From CAYLXP01 sp964387425 (GTDB lineage Bacteria; Verrucomicrobiota; Kiritimatiellia; UBA8416), in assembly GCA_964387425.1 (NCBI GenBank), contig CAYLXP010000003.1, positions 1 to 64,000 of the forward strand: a stretch of 64,000 nucleotides of DNA. Reading direction: 5' to 3'. Position 1 is the stretch's first letter. Each line of letters opens with the position of its first letter. Both the position numbers and the translations under genes were made by a program. Of the stretch, positions 1-7,730 are shown in pieces. The notes below the pieces were generated by a model. That model was not told the DNA's origin. It did no database searches and saw nothing but the letters and a program-made list of their open reading frames with translations.

Positions 1-20
1 TCTTGCTCACACAGCCGTTT

Positions 21-70
21 GTAGTTCAAGCTTTAGCTTGTCTCCCGTTTGTAGTTCGGCCTTTAGGCCG
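21..70. repeat. Two GTAG-headed REP palindromes (left flank of RAYT gene)
   Basis: Two short stem-loops follow each other. The first starts with GTAG at 21 and has the arms CAAGCTT/AGCTTG. The second starts with GTAG at 51 and has the palindrome CGGCCTTTAGGCCG. The same double unit recurs at 761-810. A GTAG head followed by an imperfect palindrome is the known hallmark of REPs mobilised by RAYT transposases, and the RAYT gene begins just to the right. Confidence 0.8.
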
Positions 71-77
71 TTCTCTC

Positions 78-686
78 TCACATCTCGGCATCATCCCATC
101 CCGCCCCATAGTCCAAGACCGGATATTGCCGCCACAGTTCCGCAGCACGCGACCGTCCCACTTCATCCAAGAACCGCCCCGCACTCGAATACGGCCAATC
201 GCACCAATCACTGACATAGCCGTGATGCACGGGGTTGTGATGAATGTAGTTCATCGTGGCGTGCATGTGCGCATCATTCCGTATTCGTCTGTCGCTACAC
301 GCATGGAATGACTTCCTTCCGGTACATTCGTCCTCACGATTCCAGGTGCAGGAGCGACGCCCATGCAACTGCCCAATACGCCGACACAGCGATTTGACAT
401 CTGCAGTCTTCACCAAGGCGTGCCAGTGATTTGGCAACACACACCAGGCACTGCACTCACACCCTTCGAGCGACACAACCCCCAAGAGATCGTTTTCGAA
501 CTTGGCCATTCGTTCAGGAGAAAGGCCAATGATCGGCGCATGCTCGTAACACGCGGCTGACAGATGGAAGTGGCAAGGCACGTTGTAAACGAAATGAGGC
601 GGACCATGCCAAGGGAAACGGCGAGCCGAACGCATTTCCAACGCGTCGGTGCGCTGCTTCAGAGTCATCTTCCGCCAGTCGTACAT
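78..686 (-). CDS. REP-associated tyrosine transposase (RAYT, IS200-like Y1 transposase)
   Basis: This is a 202-residue HUH-type single-strand transposase of the TnpA-REP family, which nicks and moves REP palindromes instead of its own gene. The HUH metal site is seen as HWH in LPNHWHAL (residues 84-91). The likely nucleophile is Tyr147 in MNYIHHNPV, a motif typical of the family. Length fits RAYTs (about 150-230 aa). REPs with GTAG heads lie on both sides (21-70 and 712-913), the classic arrangement of a RAYT with its substrates. The Cys-rich stretch around 117-131 is not a known requirement. The gene appears intact; whether it is active cannot be seen. Confidence 0.9.
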   Translation of the reverse strand: MYDWRKMTLKQRTDALEMRSARRFPWHGPPHFVYNVPCHFHLSAACYEHAPIIGLSPERMAKFENDLLGVVSLEGCECSAWCVLPNHWHALVKTADVKSLCRRIGQLHGRRSCTWNREDECTGRKSFHACSDRRIRNDAHMHATMNYIHHNPVHHGYVSDWCDWPYSSAGRFLDEVGRSRAAELWRQYPVLDYGAGWDDAEM

Positions 687-711
687 TCTGTATCTCCACG
701 TATCCGAAGAT

Positions 712-913
712 ACGGGCTAAAGCCCGGACTACATACGCCGTCTTGCTCACGCAACCGTTTGTAGTTCAAGCTTCAGCTTGTCTCCCGTTTGTAGTTCGGC
801 CTTTAGGCCGTTCTCTCACTCGATCGTTCGCCCTTCGAAGATACGGGCTAAAGCCCGGACTACATACGCCCTCTTGCTCACACAGCCGTTTGTAGTTCAA
901 GCTTCAGCTTGTC
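712..913. repeat. REP cluster, right flank of RAYT gene
   Basis: Five REPs lie in a row: an inverted one ending in CTAC at 732 (stem CGGGCTAAAGCCCG), direct ones starting with GTAG at 761 and 791, an inverted one ending at 863, and a direct one starting at 892. The spacers (for example TCTTGCTCAC) are also repeated, so units of about 75 bp have been duplicated. Opposed REPs make BIME-like pairs. Confidence 0.8.
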
Positions 914-926
914 TCCCTAACGAGCC

Positions 927-2954
927 TCACGGGGATCGCTGTATCTCAAACCCTAGCACTTCAAGCTTCACATCGGACTTCACGCCGAGTTCCTCCAACA
1001 CGAGCACAAGCTCTCCAACGCCGGTCAGCCCAGGGACCGCCGGCAGGGGGATCTCGATCTGGCGACCTTCCGGCCCCGTCTTCTCAAGATTCAGTATGAT
1101 CTCATTCACCGCACCTACAAGACCGGGAACAAGCTTCAGCTCGATCTTGCTCTTCGGAATCGCCTGGTCGCAGCGGTAGTTGAGCACAAGCGTCGCCCCG
1201 GAAAGATCCAACCCGTCCGAGGACTTGGCCTGGAAGGCAACCCATGCCCATTCACTCATGCCCCCAATCCGGACAGCTCCCGACTCCACTGACACGCGCG
1301 GGTCAACCGGACCACCCGAGAACATGTTGAACTCATCGGAGAGAAGATCCCCTCCCCCGGGCGCCGCCTGCTTTCGCCGGCCCCGCAGCCCCTTGCTATC
1401 GAGATAGCGTCCCATGTTCTCGTGCCCGGTCCCGACGAAACCAAGGATGAGTGACAGCGTGTGCGCAGCGGTCTGGAACTCGATGACAGATTGCGTCGAG
1501 GTCTTGTAGCCCTCCCATGGGCCGTGGTCAGTCAGCAGTGTTTCGATCGTGCTCCAGTTCTTTGCAAGAAACGCTTCCACGGCGTCAGGCTCGATCTGGT
1601 AGGCAACTCCCAGCGTGTAGAGCGAAGGCGCATCCGTGATGCGCTCGTGTTTCGTGACCGCCAAAGCGGGAATCGCCACCGCACCGGTGTATTCAGTCTC
1701 ATCGCCGCTGTACGACTCAGAGAGAAATCCCGGCAGACCGTGGCGATCGGCGTAGTCCAACTGGATAAGTACAGCATTACTGAGCAGTTTGCGCCAGCCG
1801 GGCTGATCGAGCTCCTGCATGAAGTGCGACAGGCCCAGGATCTGGAAAGCGGAACCATCCCATGCCGCGGGAACGTAGACCTCGCGCCCATCCAGCAGTC
1901 TGTAGGGCCTGAGTTTGAAGCCACCGGAACGGAGCGCGGCCTTCGGGAACCCGTGTCGCTCAACCACGAACGTCCAGCCCCCGCGGAATTCGTTGATCAG
2001 GTAGTTCATGCGCCCGACCACCCAGGAGCCATCATCGATCTCCCACCCCGTAAGGTAGTCCTCCGTGGCATTCCAGCCAAAGGCAAAGCTGCCTTCTTGC
2101 TTGCCATAAAGATGCCAGTACCCCTCACGCTGATGCTCGATGAATTGCTCCATCATATCCCGCAACCTGGCTGCCTGCTTGTTCCCTTCTAGCGTGGGGT
2201 CCAGCAGCGCCCCAATGCTCTTTGCCACGGCAGCTGTCAGGTTAACGTTGTCACCAAACACCACGTTCACGATACGGGCATCCAGCAACTCCATGATGGC
2301 CTCGATGTGGCCTTGCTCGGCATATGGCTCGAGAACACCTTCGAAATGCTCCCGCCCATACGTGGCAGAGCGCTTAACCTTGGCCTCGGTGCCCTCCTTC
2401 TCGTAGGTCATCCAGCCGTGCTCCTCGAGATCGTGCCAGACACGCTCACCGACGTTCGTGCCGAACCGTTCAACGAAGTCGACCTTGCGGACGTGCTCTC
2501 CCAGCGGACTAAGCCGTCGAGCCCCATCAAAACCAATGAAGTTCGACAGAAGGCCTTTTGCACTGAGACCGGGATCTGTTTGGTCGGCAAGCAGGGTCGT
2601 AACGACGTGCTCGAGTTCATTCAGCGCCTGCTCGCGCGTCCGGTATGGTGTCTTCACCTGGCCCGCCGCCATGCAGGCGAGCAGCTCAACCCACTCCCCA
2701 ATGGCCGTGAGCTGGGTGAAGCCACGCAGGAAGAGCCCCCGCTCCGGATCTTGGTTCCATCCCTCAACGGGGTAGCCGGAGACAGGGTCAATCAAACCAT
2801 GTGCGGGATCGGTATAGAGAAGTGCATTCTCGACAAGCTGTGCCGCATGGATGTGATTCGCCTGCACGTTGGGAACCTGAGGCGATTCCTGATGCACACC
2901 ACACCCAACCATTACACTCATCCCCAGAAGAACAGCTACCCCGCCTCTCCACAT
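927..2954 (-). CDS. Secreted lipoprotein, probable alpha/alpha-barrel carbohydrate-active protein, specificity unknown
   Basis: The start is chosen at 2954 because GAAGGGGGGATGAG lies just upstream and the product then opens with a lipoprotein signal (MWRGGVAVLLGM, lipobox VMVGCG); an upstream in-frame ATG at 3044 has no such support. The 675-residue product is largely helical in character. Motifs such as GWNQDPERGLFLRGFTQL, LPGFLSES and GPWEGYKTSTQS suggest an (alpha/alpha) toroid like those of glycoside hydrolases or glycoamylase-type domains. The last ~130 residues look like a beta-sandwich carbohydrate-binding module. I cannot place it in a named family. The surrounding catabolic genes support a role in glycan processing at the envelope. 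Confidence 0.6.
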   Translation of the reverse strand: MWRGGVAVLLGMSVMVGCGVHQESPQVPNVQANHIHAAQLVENALLYTDPAHGLIDPVSGYPVEGWNQDPERGLFLRGFTQLTAIGEWVELLACMAAGQVKTPYRTREQALNELEHVVTTLLADQTDPGLSAKGLLSNFIGFDGARRLSPLGEHVRKVDFVERFGTNVGERVWHDLEEHGWMTYEKEGTEAKVKRSATYGREHFEGVLEPYAEQGHIEAIMELLDARIVNVVFGDNVNLTAAVAKSIGALLDPTLEGNKQAARLRDMMEQFIEHQREGYWHLYGKQEGSFAFGWNATEDYLTGWEIDDGSWVVGRMNYLINEFRGGWTFVVERHGFPKAALRSGGFKLRPYRLLDGREVYVPAAWDGSAFQILGLSHFMQELDQPGWRKLLSNAVLIQLDYADRHGLPGFLSESYSGDETEYTGAVAIPALAVTKHERITDAPSLYTLGVAYQIEPDAVEAFLAKNWSTIETLLTDHGPWEGYKTSTQSVIEFQTAAHTLSLILGFVGTGHENMGRYLDSKGLRGRRKQAAPGGGDLLSDEFNMFSGGPVDPRVSVESGAVRIGGMSEWAWVAFQAKSSDGLDLSGATLVLNYRCDQAIPKSKIELKLVPGLVGAVNEIILNLEKTGPEGRQIEIPLPAVPGLTGVGELVLVLEELGVKSDVKLEVLGFEIQRSP

Positions 2955-3044
2955 CTCATCCCCCCTTCTCGATCTGCAAGCGATTACATTCATATCATTC
3001 TTTCTCCACCAACTTAAAGCGCTGGAAGTGCAGCAAAGACGCAT

Positions 3045-3359
3045 CTACTCTTCGCCGTACGTCGCCCGTTCCTCGGCAACTGCAAGAAGAGACGCCTTCT
3101 CCAACTGACCGAGATACAGGTTTTCGATCGGGAAGCACATCTCGTAGTCTCCCCATACAAGGTTGCCCCACTCAAGTCGATACGATCTGAACTTCTCACT
3201 GTCCACAAACTGGCGCGTTTCGTCATTCAGCGCAGCGAGAAGAAAAGGCCCGAAATCTACGACCGAACAGTGATCATCGCTGAACGTCAACCGAAGCTTG
3301 TAGCCGCCAACACACTCTGCGGCCACAATCTCAAGCTCCACACCTTCTTCAAGGCTCAT
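3045..3359 (-). CDS. DUF2442 domain protein, partner of the DUF4160 gene
   Basis: A 104-residue protein starting at MSLEEGVELEIV; a further upstream start at 3422 would run deep into the preceding gene. The core LRLTFSDDHCSVVDFGPFL and the later WGNLVWGDYEMCFPIENLYLG match DUF2442, a small family usually encoded beside DUF4160 and suspected to form toxin-antitoxin-like pairs. Its ATG overlaps the stop of the DUF4160 gene by 4 bp, so the two are translationally coupled. Biochemical function is unknown. Confidence 0.8.
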   Translation of the reverse strand: MSLEEGVELEIVAAECVGGYKLRLTFSDDHCSVVDFGPFLLAALNDETRQFVDSEKFRSYRLEWGNLVWGDYEMCFPIENLYLGQLEKASLLAVAEERATYGEE

Positions 3360-3661
3360 TTCAGCCTCCTCGTGATCTGCTTCGCCTTCACCGACTTGTG
3401 AAGCACGAAGAAGTCCACCCATTTACGAACGATGTCGTCGCCATACCTCTCGACCAGCAGTCTAAAGTCCGCGAGATGCTTCGAATCGAGTGGCCGACGC
3501 CCCTTGACGTCGCCAATCTTCACATCCACGACCACTCCGTTCTTCACGACCAACTCGGCACGGCTTTCCAACCCCTGAAACAGACCATGCACATGGACCG
3601 GCTCATGTTCATTGGAGTAGAACAATACAACAAGACCGAAATACTCGTACAGTTTAGGCAA
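3356..3661 (-). CDS. DUF4160 domain protein
   Basis: A 101-residue protein with the family's typical opening, a Tyr/Phe-rich strand followed by EHEPVHVHG (residues 19-27), and a basic C-terminus (KQITRRLK). DUF4160 proteins are short, usually precede a DUF2442 gene, and are proposed but not proven toxin-antitoxin components. Here the pair overlaps by 4 bp. A repeat-rich 305-bp spacer lies upstream. Confidence 0.8.
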   Translation of the reverse strand: MPKLYEYFGLVVLFYSNEHEPVHVHGLFQGLESRAELVVKNGVVVDVKIGDVKGRRPLDSKHLADFRLLVERYGDDIVRKWVDFFVLHKSVKAKQITRRLK

Positions 3662-3966
3662 CTCTCTCCTCTCCTCAGACAGGACATGCTCCTCCAGGCT
3701 CCTTCAACACATGCTATCCAACTGCCGCAAGACGGGCAAGCCCTCAGCCTTTGGACATTCCCAGTTCTTGTGCTCAACCCTCGACTGGAGATCCTTCGAC
3801 AGGCTCAGGATGACAGATCGCTAAAGTTCTCTGTCATGCCGAGCTTGTCGAGGCATCTCTGCCCTACGGATCGAGGTATTCTCCCGTTTCATTCTCCAAG
3901 AATAGGATATGCCCGTATTTCTTGCTGTTCTTGATGAATCGCTTCAGGAACCGGGGATAGTCCTGC
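3662..3966. repeat. Intergenic spacer with inverted 'TGTCATGCCGAGC' repeats
   Basis: No gene is visible. Around 3786-3866 two copies of a ~28-bp unit face each other, one reading GAGATCCTTCGACAGG and the other TGTCATGCCGAGCTTGTC. The same family recurs at 36724-36814. This unit is different from the GTAG-headed REPs and is the second palindromic repeat family of the window. Nothing else could be identified here. Confidence 0.6.
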
Positions 3967-4998
3967 TCAGCCTCCCTTCGTCTCTGCATAGTCATATGTC
4001 ATGCGATGCGAATAATCCGTCGGCTTCCACCAAAGGCGCTTGGGCCAGGCGGGGTGACTGCACGTCACCTCGCGGTCAACACACGCTGACGAGGTGACGC
4101 GGACATCGAGGGACAACGATCTGCCGGCTTCGAGCGTCTTCGGCACATCAATCCACTCCAGCCAAATGTTGAGGTTGTCGTCGTCGGGATCGTCTGACCC
4201 AGACCACCATCCCTGCACGCCCAGTGTCATCCCGTGCGTATCCTCAATGTCATATCGCATGCTCGGGCTTCGAGGCAGCCAAGTGGAGCCGGTCGTCTTC
4301 ACCAGCTCCAGCCATGAGCCAACCGGCACCGGCGATTCGAACAGGTGCCCATCCCGCCGCTTCGCGTTGTTGACGTTATAGGCCTCGCTGACGCTGATCT
4401 CACGCAGCTGACCATCCGCATCTTCAAAGCGAAGCAGGTTACTGTCGTACGTCACGTCGTTGACGTACATACTGGAGAGCATGTACCAGCGAAAGAGATC
4501 CTTCCCGACCAGATCACTGGCTGTGCTCAAGGGGAGCTTCTCCTGGATCTCGAGCGTCGTCGATAGGTCCACCGTCACCGGGCCACGGCCCTCGACGGGA
4601 CGGTGCCACGTCCGGCGACTACGCACTGCCGCCACCTGCATGCCACGCTCGGAGAACGCACCCTCAGCATCAATCGTAAACTGATCCGCATCGCCGCCAA
4701 TCGTGACACGCATCGGCTGCGGAATCGAGTGGGTAGCCGCGAGGGTCTTGAAGCTGGGAGTTCCCACGACCGAGGTCCCATACCCCATCCCATCGTTGGA
4801 GACACGAAAGTAGGAACCGTTCCCCTGGTCCACGAACGACTCCGGCCAGTTGCCATCCAACAGACAGCTTACGCGGATGAGATCTGTCAGATCACCAAGG
4901 CTCTCTTCGTCGGCTGCTACGAGAGGGCAGATCCCCTCACCGGACGCCGCCAGCTCAGCCTGCACAATGAAGTCACGTCCTGTGAAGATCTGAGGCAT
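3967..4998 (-). CDS. Protein of unknown function, last gene of the fucosidase operon
   Basis: A 343-residue protein with alternating hydrophobic strands and few helices (for example MRVTIGGDADQFTIDAEGAF and SLSLDVRVTSSACV), suggesting a beta-rich fold such as a sugar mutarotase-like or lyase-like sandwich. I recognise no family. It has no signal peptide, unlike its operon partners, so it would be cytoplasmic. It starts 7 bp after the esterase gene, with GAGGG upstream of its ATG, so it is almost certainly cotranscribed with the GH29 and esterase genes. Confidence 0.6.
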   Translation of the reverse strand: MPQIFTGRDFIVQAELAASGEGICPLVAADEESLGDLTDLIRVSCLLDGNWPESFVDQGNGSYFRVSNDGMGYGTSVVGTPSFKTLAATHSIPQPMRVTIGGDADQFTIDAEGAFSERGMQVAAVRSRRTWHRPVEGRGPVTVDLSTTLEIQEKLPLSTASDLVGKDLFRWYMLSSMYVNDVTYDSNLLRFEDADGQLREISVSEAYNVNNAKRRDGHLFESPVPVGSWLELVKTTGSTWLPRSPSMRYDIEDTHGMTLGVQGWWSGSDDPDDDNLNIWLEWIDVPKTLEAGRSLSLDVRVTSSACVDREVTCSHPAWPKRLWWKPTDYSHRMTYDYAETKGG

Positions 4999-5005
4999 CG
5001 TGCCC

Positions 5006-5770
5006 TCACTTCCTCCGCTGCTTCAGCAGCCATTCGTAAAGGTCTGGATTGTCGTAGGTTTCCGTCCAGGAGTCGTGCTTGGCTTCCGGATAAATCGTGA
5101 ACTTCACATCCGCACCGGCGGCTTCAAGGGCATCGACCATCTCCTGGGACCGCTTCAGCGGGACCACGTCATCCTTGGCGCCGTGAAAGACCCATGCCGG
5201 AATATGGGCCATCACCTCAGCGGCAAACGGTTCCCCTCCCCCGCAAACCGGAGCGATGGCGGCAAACCTCTTCGGGGTCGCGGTGGCGAGAGCAAACGTT
5301 CCGAAACCACCCATGCTCAGACCGGTCAGATAGACGCGGTCCAAGTCAACGCGATAGCGACTGGTCACGTCGTCGAGTAGTGCCGTCAGCGTGGTGATCT
5401 GCTCCACGCTCGTCCACCAGTCATCGTCGGGACACTGCGGGGAGACCAGGATGAACGGAAACGAGGCCCCGGCCGCAACGCGTTTTGGCGGTCCATGGAT
5501 CGCAACCAGGTCCAGGTCATCACCACGTTCCCCCTTCCCATGCAGAAAGAGAACCAGCGGCCATGCCTCTTCCGAGTCTTCATAGCCCTCGGGCAGATAG
5601 AACAAATAATTCGTCGACACCTGGCTCGTAACCTCCGCTGAAAACGATTGGGGGCACTGCCCCTCCTTGACATCCATGGAAACCTCCCGTGTTGCGCATG
5701 CGCAGCAGCATAGCGAAATGACGCCACAGGCACCAACCCATCTCAACAGCCATTCGCACCTCCAACTCAT
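5006..5770 (-). CDS. Alpha/beta-hydrolase lipoprotein (carboxylesterase / PHB depolymerase-like)
   Basis: A 254-residue exported hydrolase. The N-terminus has a hydrophobic stretch ending in Cys residues (VISLCCCACATREV), which reads as a lipoprotein signal. The alpha/beta-hydrolase fold shows the oxyanion loop LFLHGKGERGDD (residues 74-85), nucleophile Ser152 in GLSMGGFG, an acid in HGAKDDVVP (Asp200/201), and His232 in EAKHDSW. Related proteins are predicted esterases often found among polysaccharide genes, where they remove acyl groups. Its start overlaps the stop of the fucosidase gene by 4 bp, so the two are coupled. Substrate unknown. Confidence 0.85.
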   Translation of the reverse strand: MSWRCEWLLRWVGACGVISLCCCACATREVSMDVKEGQCPQSFSAEVTSQVSTNYLFYLPEGYEDSEEAWPLVLFLHGKGERGDDLDLVAIHGPPKRVAAGASFPFILVSPQCPDDDWWTSVEQITTLTALLDDVTSRYRVDLDRVYLTGLSMGGFGTFALATATPKRFAAIAPVCGGGEPFAAEVMAHIPAWVFHGAKDDVVPLKRSQEMVDALEAAGADVKFTIYPEAKHDSWTETYDNPDLYEWLLKQRRK

Positions 5771-7704
5771 GGCTTCCTCTTCAACTGAATGCCATAGACA
5801 TCAAGCGGCACCCACTTGGTGTCGCCGCCCGGGGCTGTGAGTCTCAGTTCATAGGATCCCGGCTTATCGACAGTGAGGGCACCCAACTTGGTTTCAACCG
5901 GCGTGCGCACTTTACCCCCCTGCGGTATGGCGGCAACCAACTCTCCACCAGCAAGGCTGATCTTCACATGAGCGTTAGGACGATTGGCCTTGGTGCGAGC
6001 CGTGACTTCCCATGTACCGCCCGCCGGAATCTCCAGCGACCAACTCAGCGAATCGTTCTTGTTGCGCCAGGGACGCAGTGCGCGAATGCCGTCATCGGCA
6101 TCAATCATATCCAGCCGAATGCTGTTGCCGGTGATCTTTGCGGTATCGACAGAGAGCTCGATAAACTCCGCGGCAGTCGCACCACCATCCACGTAACGAA
6201 CCGCAGCCGCCGGAATCGCAATCGCATACGCAAGGTCGCTGGCCGCCCTCGTCGCGAACGTGGAGACGTCGACAACCGGATGTCCGCTCGCGTTGGCAAC
6301 GACTCTAACCTTGCCGTGCCCGATCCAGCGACACTCCTTGAGGGCATCGGGATTAACCACTTTCATGGACTGAATAGGAATACCGGCCTTGGGCGCCCCC
6401 ATGAAGATGGCATAGATCGTTTTTTCATCCTTGGAGCGCGTGAAGCGGATATCTTCCGTCGCGTAGCCGAAGCGTTTCCAGTCCGGCTTCTTGCCGGAGA
6501 TCTTGCCGGGGAACTTCTTCTGAAACGGTCCCTCGCCATAGGCTTTCCAGGGACGAGAGGCGTAAATAGCCTCACCGTACTTCTTCAACCAGTCACCAAT
6601 CTCGCCAAGCACCTGGAGCTGGTCGTCCGGAATCACGCCGTGCTTGTCAGGGGCAATATTCAGGAGAAACGTCCCGTTCTTCGATGCAAGGTCGATGATC
6701 ACATGCATCAGGTACTTGCCGGTGAAATTCCCGGCGACGTTGAAGCGGTCTACGTTCTGGAACCAGTAGCGAACCCCGATCGACTCGTCGTTCATCCAGG
6801 TCTTCTCGCGCAACTCGCCACCACGACCACGTTCGGTGTTGAGAATCCCCGTCGGGATCTCGGCGCCATGTTTGTGGATGAAGACAACGTCTTTGTCGTT
6901 CCGTTCGCCCCAGTTGTAGTAGTAGGACGCGAGCTCCAGGCGATCGGCCTCGACGAGCGCCTTCTTGAGACCGTAGTCGAACCAGATCCCGTCGGGTTGG
7001 TAGTTCTCTATGACTTCCTTCACGAATCCAACCTGCCGATCGAGATAGGAGCGGGGAATCGGGTCCCCTCTCTTGTGCGATTCGTTGTAGATCTCCACGA
7101 ACTTGTCGCCCTTCGCATCGTACTCGTAGGCATCGTGCCAGCAGCTCCCCCATGTGGCCATGTTGTGGAACGTGGCCAGGACATTCATGCCCTTCGCACG
7201 GTAGGCCTCAAACAGCTCTGCGGTGATGTCGCGTTTGGGGCCGAGTTTTACCACGTTGTAGGGTGTGATCTTGCTGTCATACATGGCGACGTTGTCATGA
7301 TGGATCACCACCATGCCGGCAAAACGGGCACCCGCGTCATAGAACGTGTCCGCCCAGGCTTTGGCGTCGAAGTCCTTCGCTTTGAACAGGTCGATCAGAT
7401 CCTTGTAGCCTACCTCGCTTTGGTCACCGAACGTTTTCTTGTGATACTCGAAGACTGGCGATCCTTTCTTGTACATCTGGTTGTAGTACCAGACCGAGTT
7501 GGGCACATCGATGGCGCCCAGGTGCGTCTGGAGACCCCAGTGCGTGTAGATGCCAAACTTGGCATCCTGTAGCCATTCCGGGGCATCGTCCTTGACGCTG
7601 ACGGACTCCCAGGTTGGTTCAAACGACTGCCCCAGGACCGTGTTGCTGAGGCTACCAAGGACTACAAGCAACCCCATCACCATGGCGTTCACGTGCATCT
7701 TCAT
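5767..7704 (-). CDS. Alpha-L-fucosidase, GH29, with C-terminal beta-sandwich
   Basis: Start at 7704: AAAGGAACGAGAAG precedes this ATG and a signal peptide follows (VMGLLVVLGSLSNTVLG); the longer ORF start at 7836 overlaps the preceding gene. In the 645-residue product the GH29 barrel opens with WLQDAKFGIYTHWG (residues 44-57). The retaining nucleophile is expected at Asp243 in GIWFDYG. After about residue 430 come beta-sandwich modules that may bind carbohydrate. The enzyme would remove terminal L-fucose from the polysaccharide outside the cytoplasm. It follows a SASA esterase and is coupled to the next esterase gene, which points to stepwise debranching and deacetylation. Confidence 0.9.
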   Translation of the reverse strand: MKMHVNAMVMGLLVVLGSLSNTVLGQSFEPTWESVSVKDDAPEWLQDAKFGIYTHWGLQTHLGAIDVPNSVWYYNQMYKKGSPVFEYHKKTFGDQSEVGYKDLIDLFKAKDFDAKAWADTFYDAGARFAGMVVIHHDNVAMYDSKITPYNVVKLGPKRDITAELFEAYRAKGMNVLATFHNMATWGSCWHDAYEYDAKGDKFVEIYNESHKRGDPIPRSYLDRQVGFVKEVIENYQPDGIWFDYGLKKALVEADRLELASYYYNWGERNDKDVVFIHKHGAEIPTGILNTERGRGGELREKTWMNDESIGVRYWFQNVDRFNVAGNFTGKYLMHVIIDLASKNGTFLLNIAPDKHGVIPDDQLQVLGEIGDWLKKYGEAIYASRPWKAYGEGPFQKKFPGKISGKKPDWKRFGYATEDIRFTRSKDEKTIYAIFMGAPKAGIPIQSMKVVNPDALKECRWIGHGKVRVVANASGHPVVDVSTFATRAASDLAYAIAIPAAAVRYVDGGATAAEFIELSVDTAKITGNSIRLDMIDADDGIRALRPWRNKNDSLSWSLEIPAGGTWEVTARTKANRPNAHVKISLAGGELVAAIPQGGKVRTPVETKLGALTVDKPGSYELRLTAPGGDTKWVPLDVYGIQLKRKP

Positions 7705-7730
7705 CTTCTCGTTCCTTTCGCTATCTGTAA

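Noticed and set aside
3045..3422. Longer start for the DUF2442 gene at 3422
   Set aside because: It would overlap the DUF4160 gene by 67 bp; the ATG at 3359 with the 4-bp overlap is the standard arrangement.
3398..3934. 178-codon plus-strand open frame over DUF4160 and the repeat spacer
   Set aside because: Half of it lies opposite DUF4160 and half is palindromic repeat (ILRQAQDD, VMPSLSRH are typical repeat translations).
5968..7572. 534-codon plus-strand open frame opposite the GH29 gene
   Set aside because: It runs antisense to a fucosidase with full motifs, has no recognisable domain, and is the mirror frame expected in GC-rich coding DNA.
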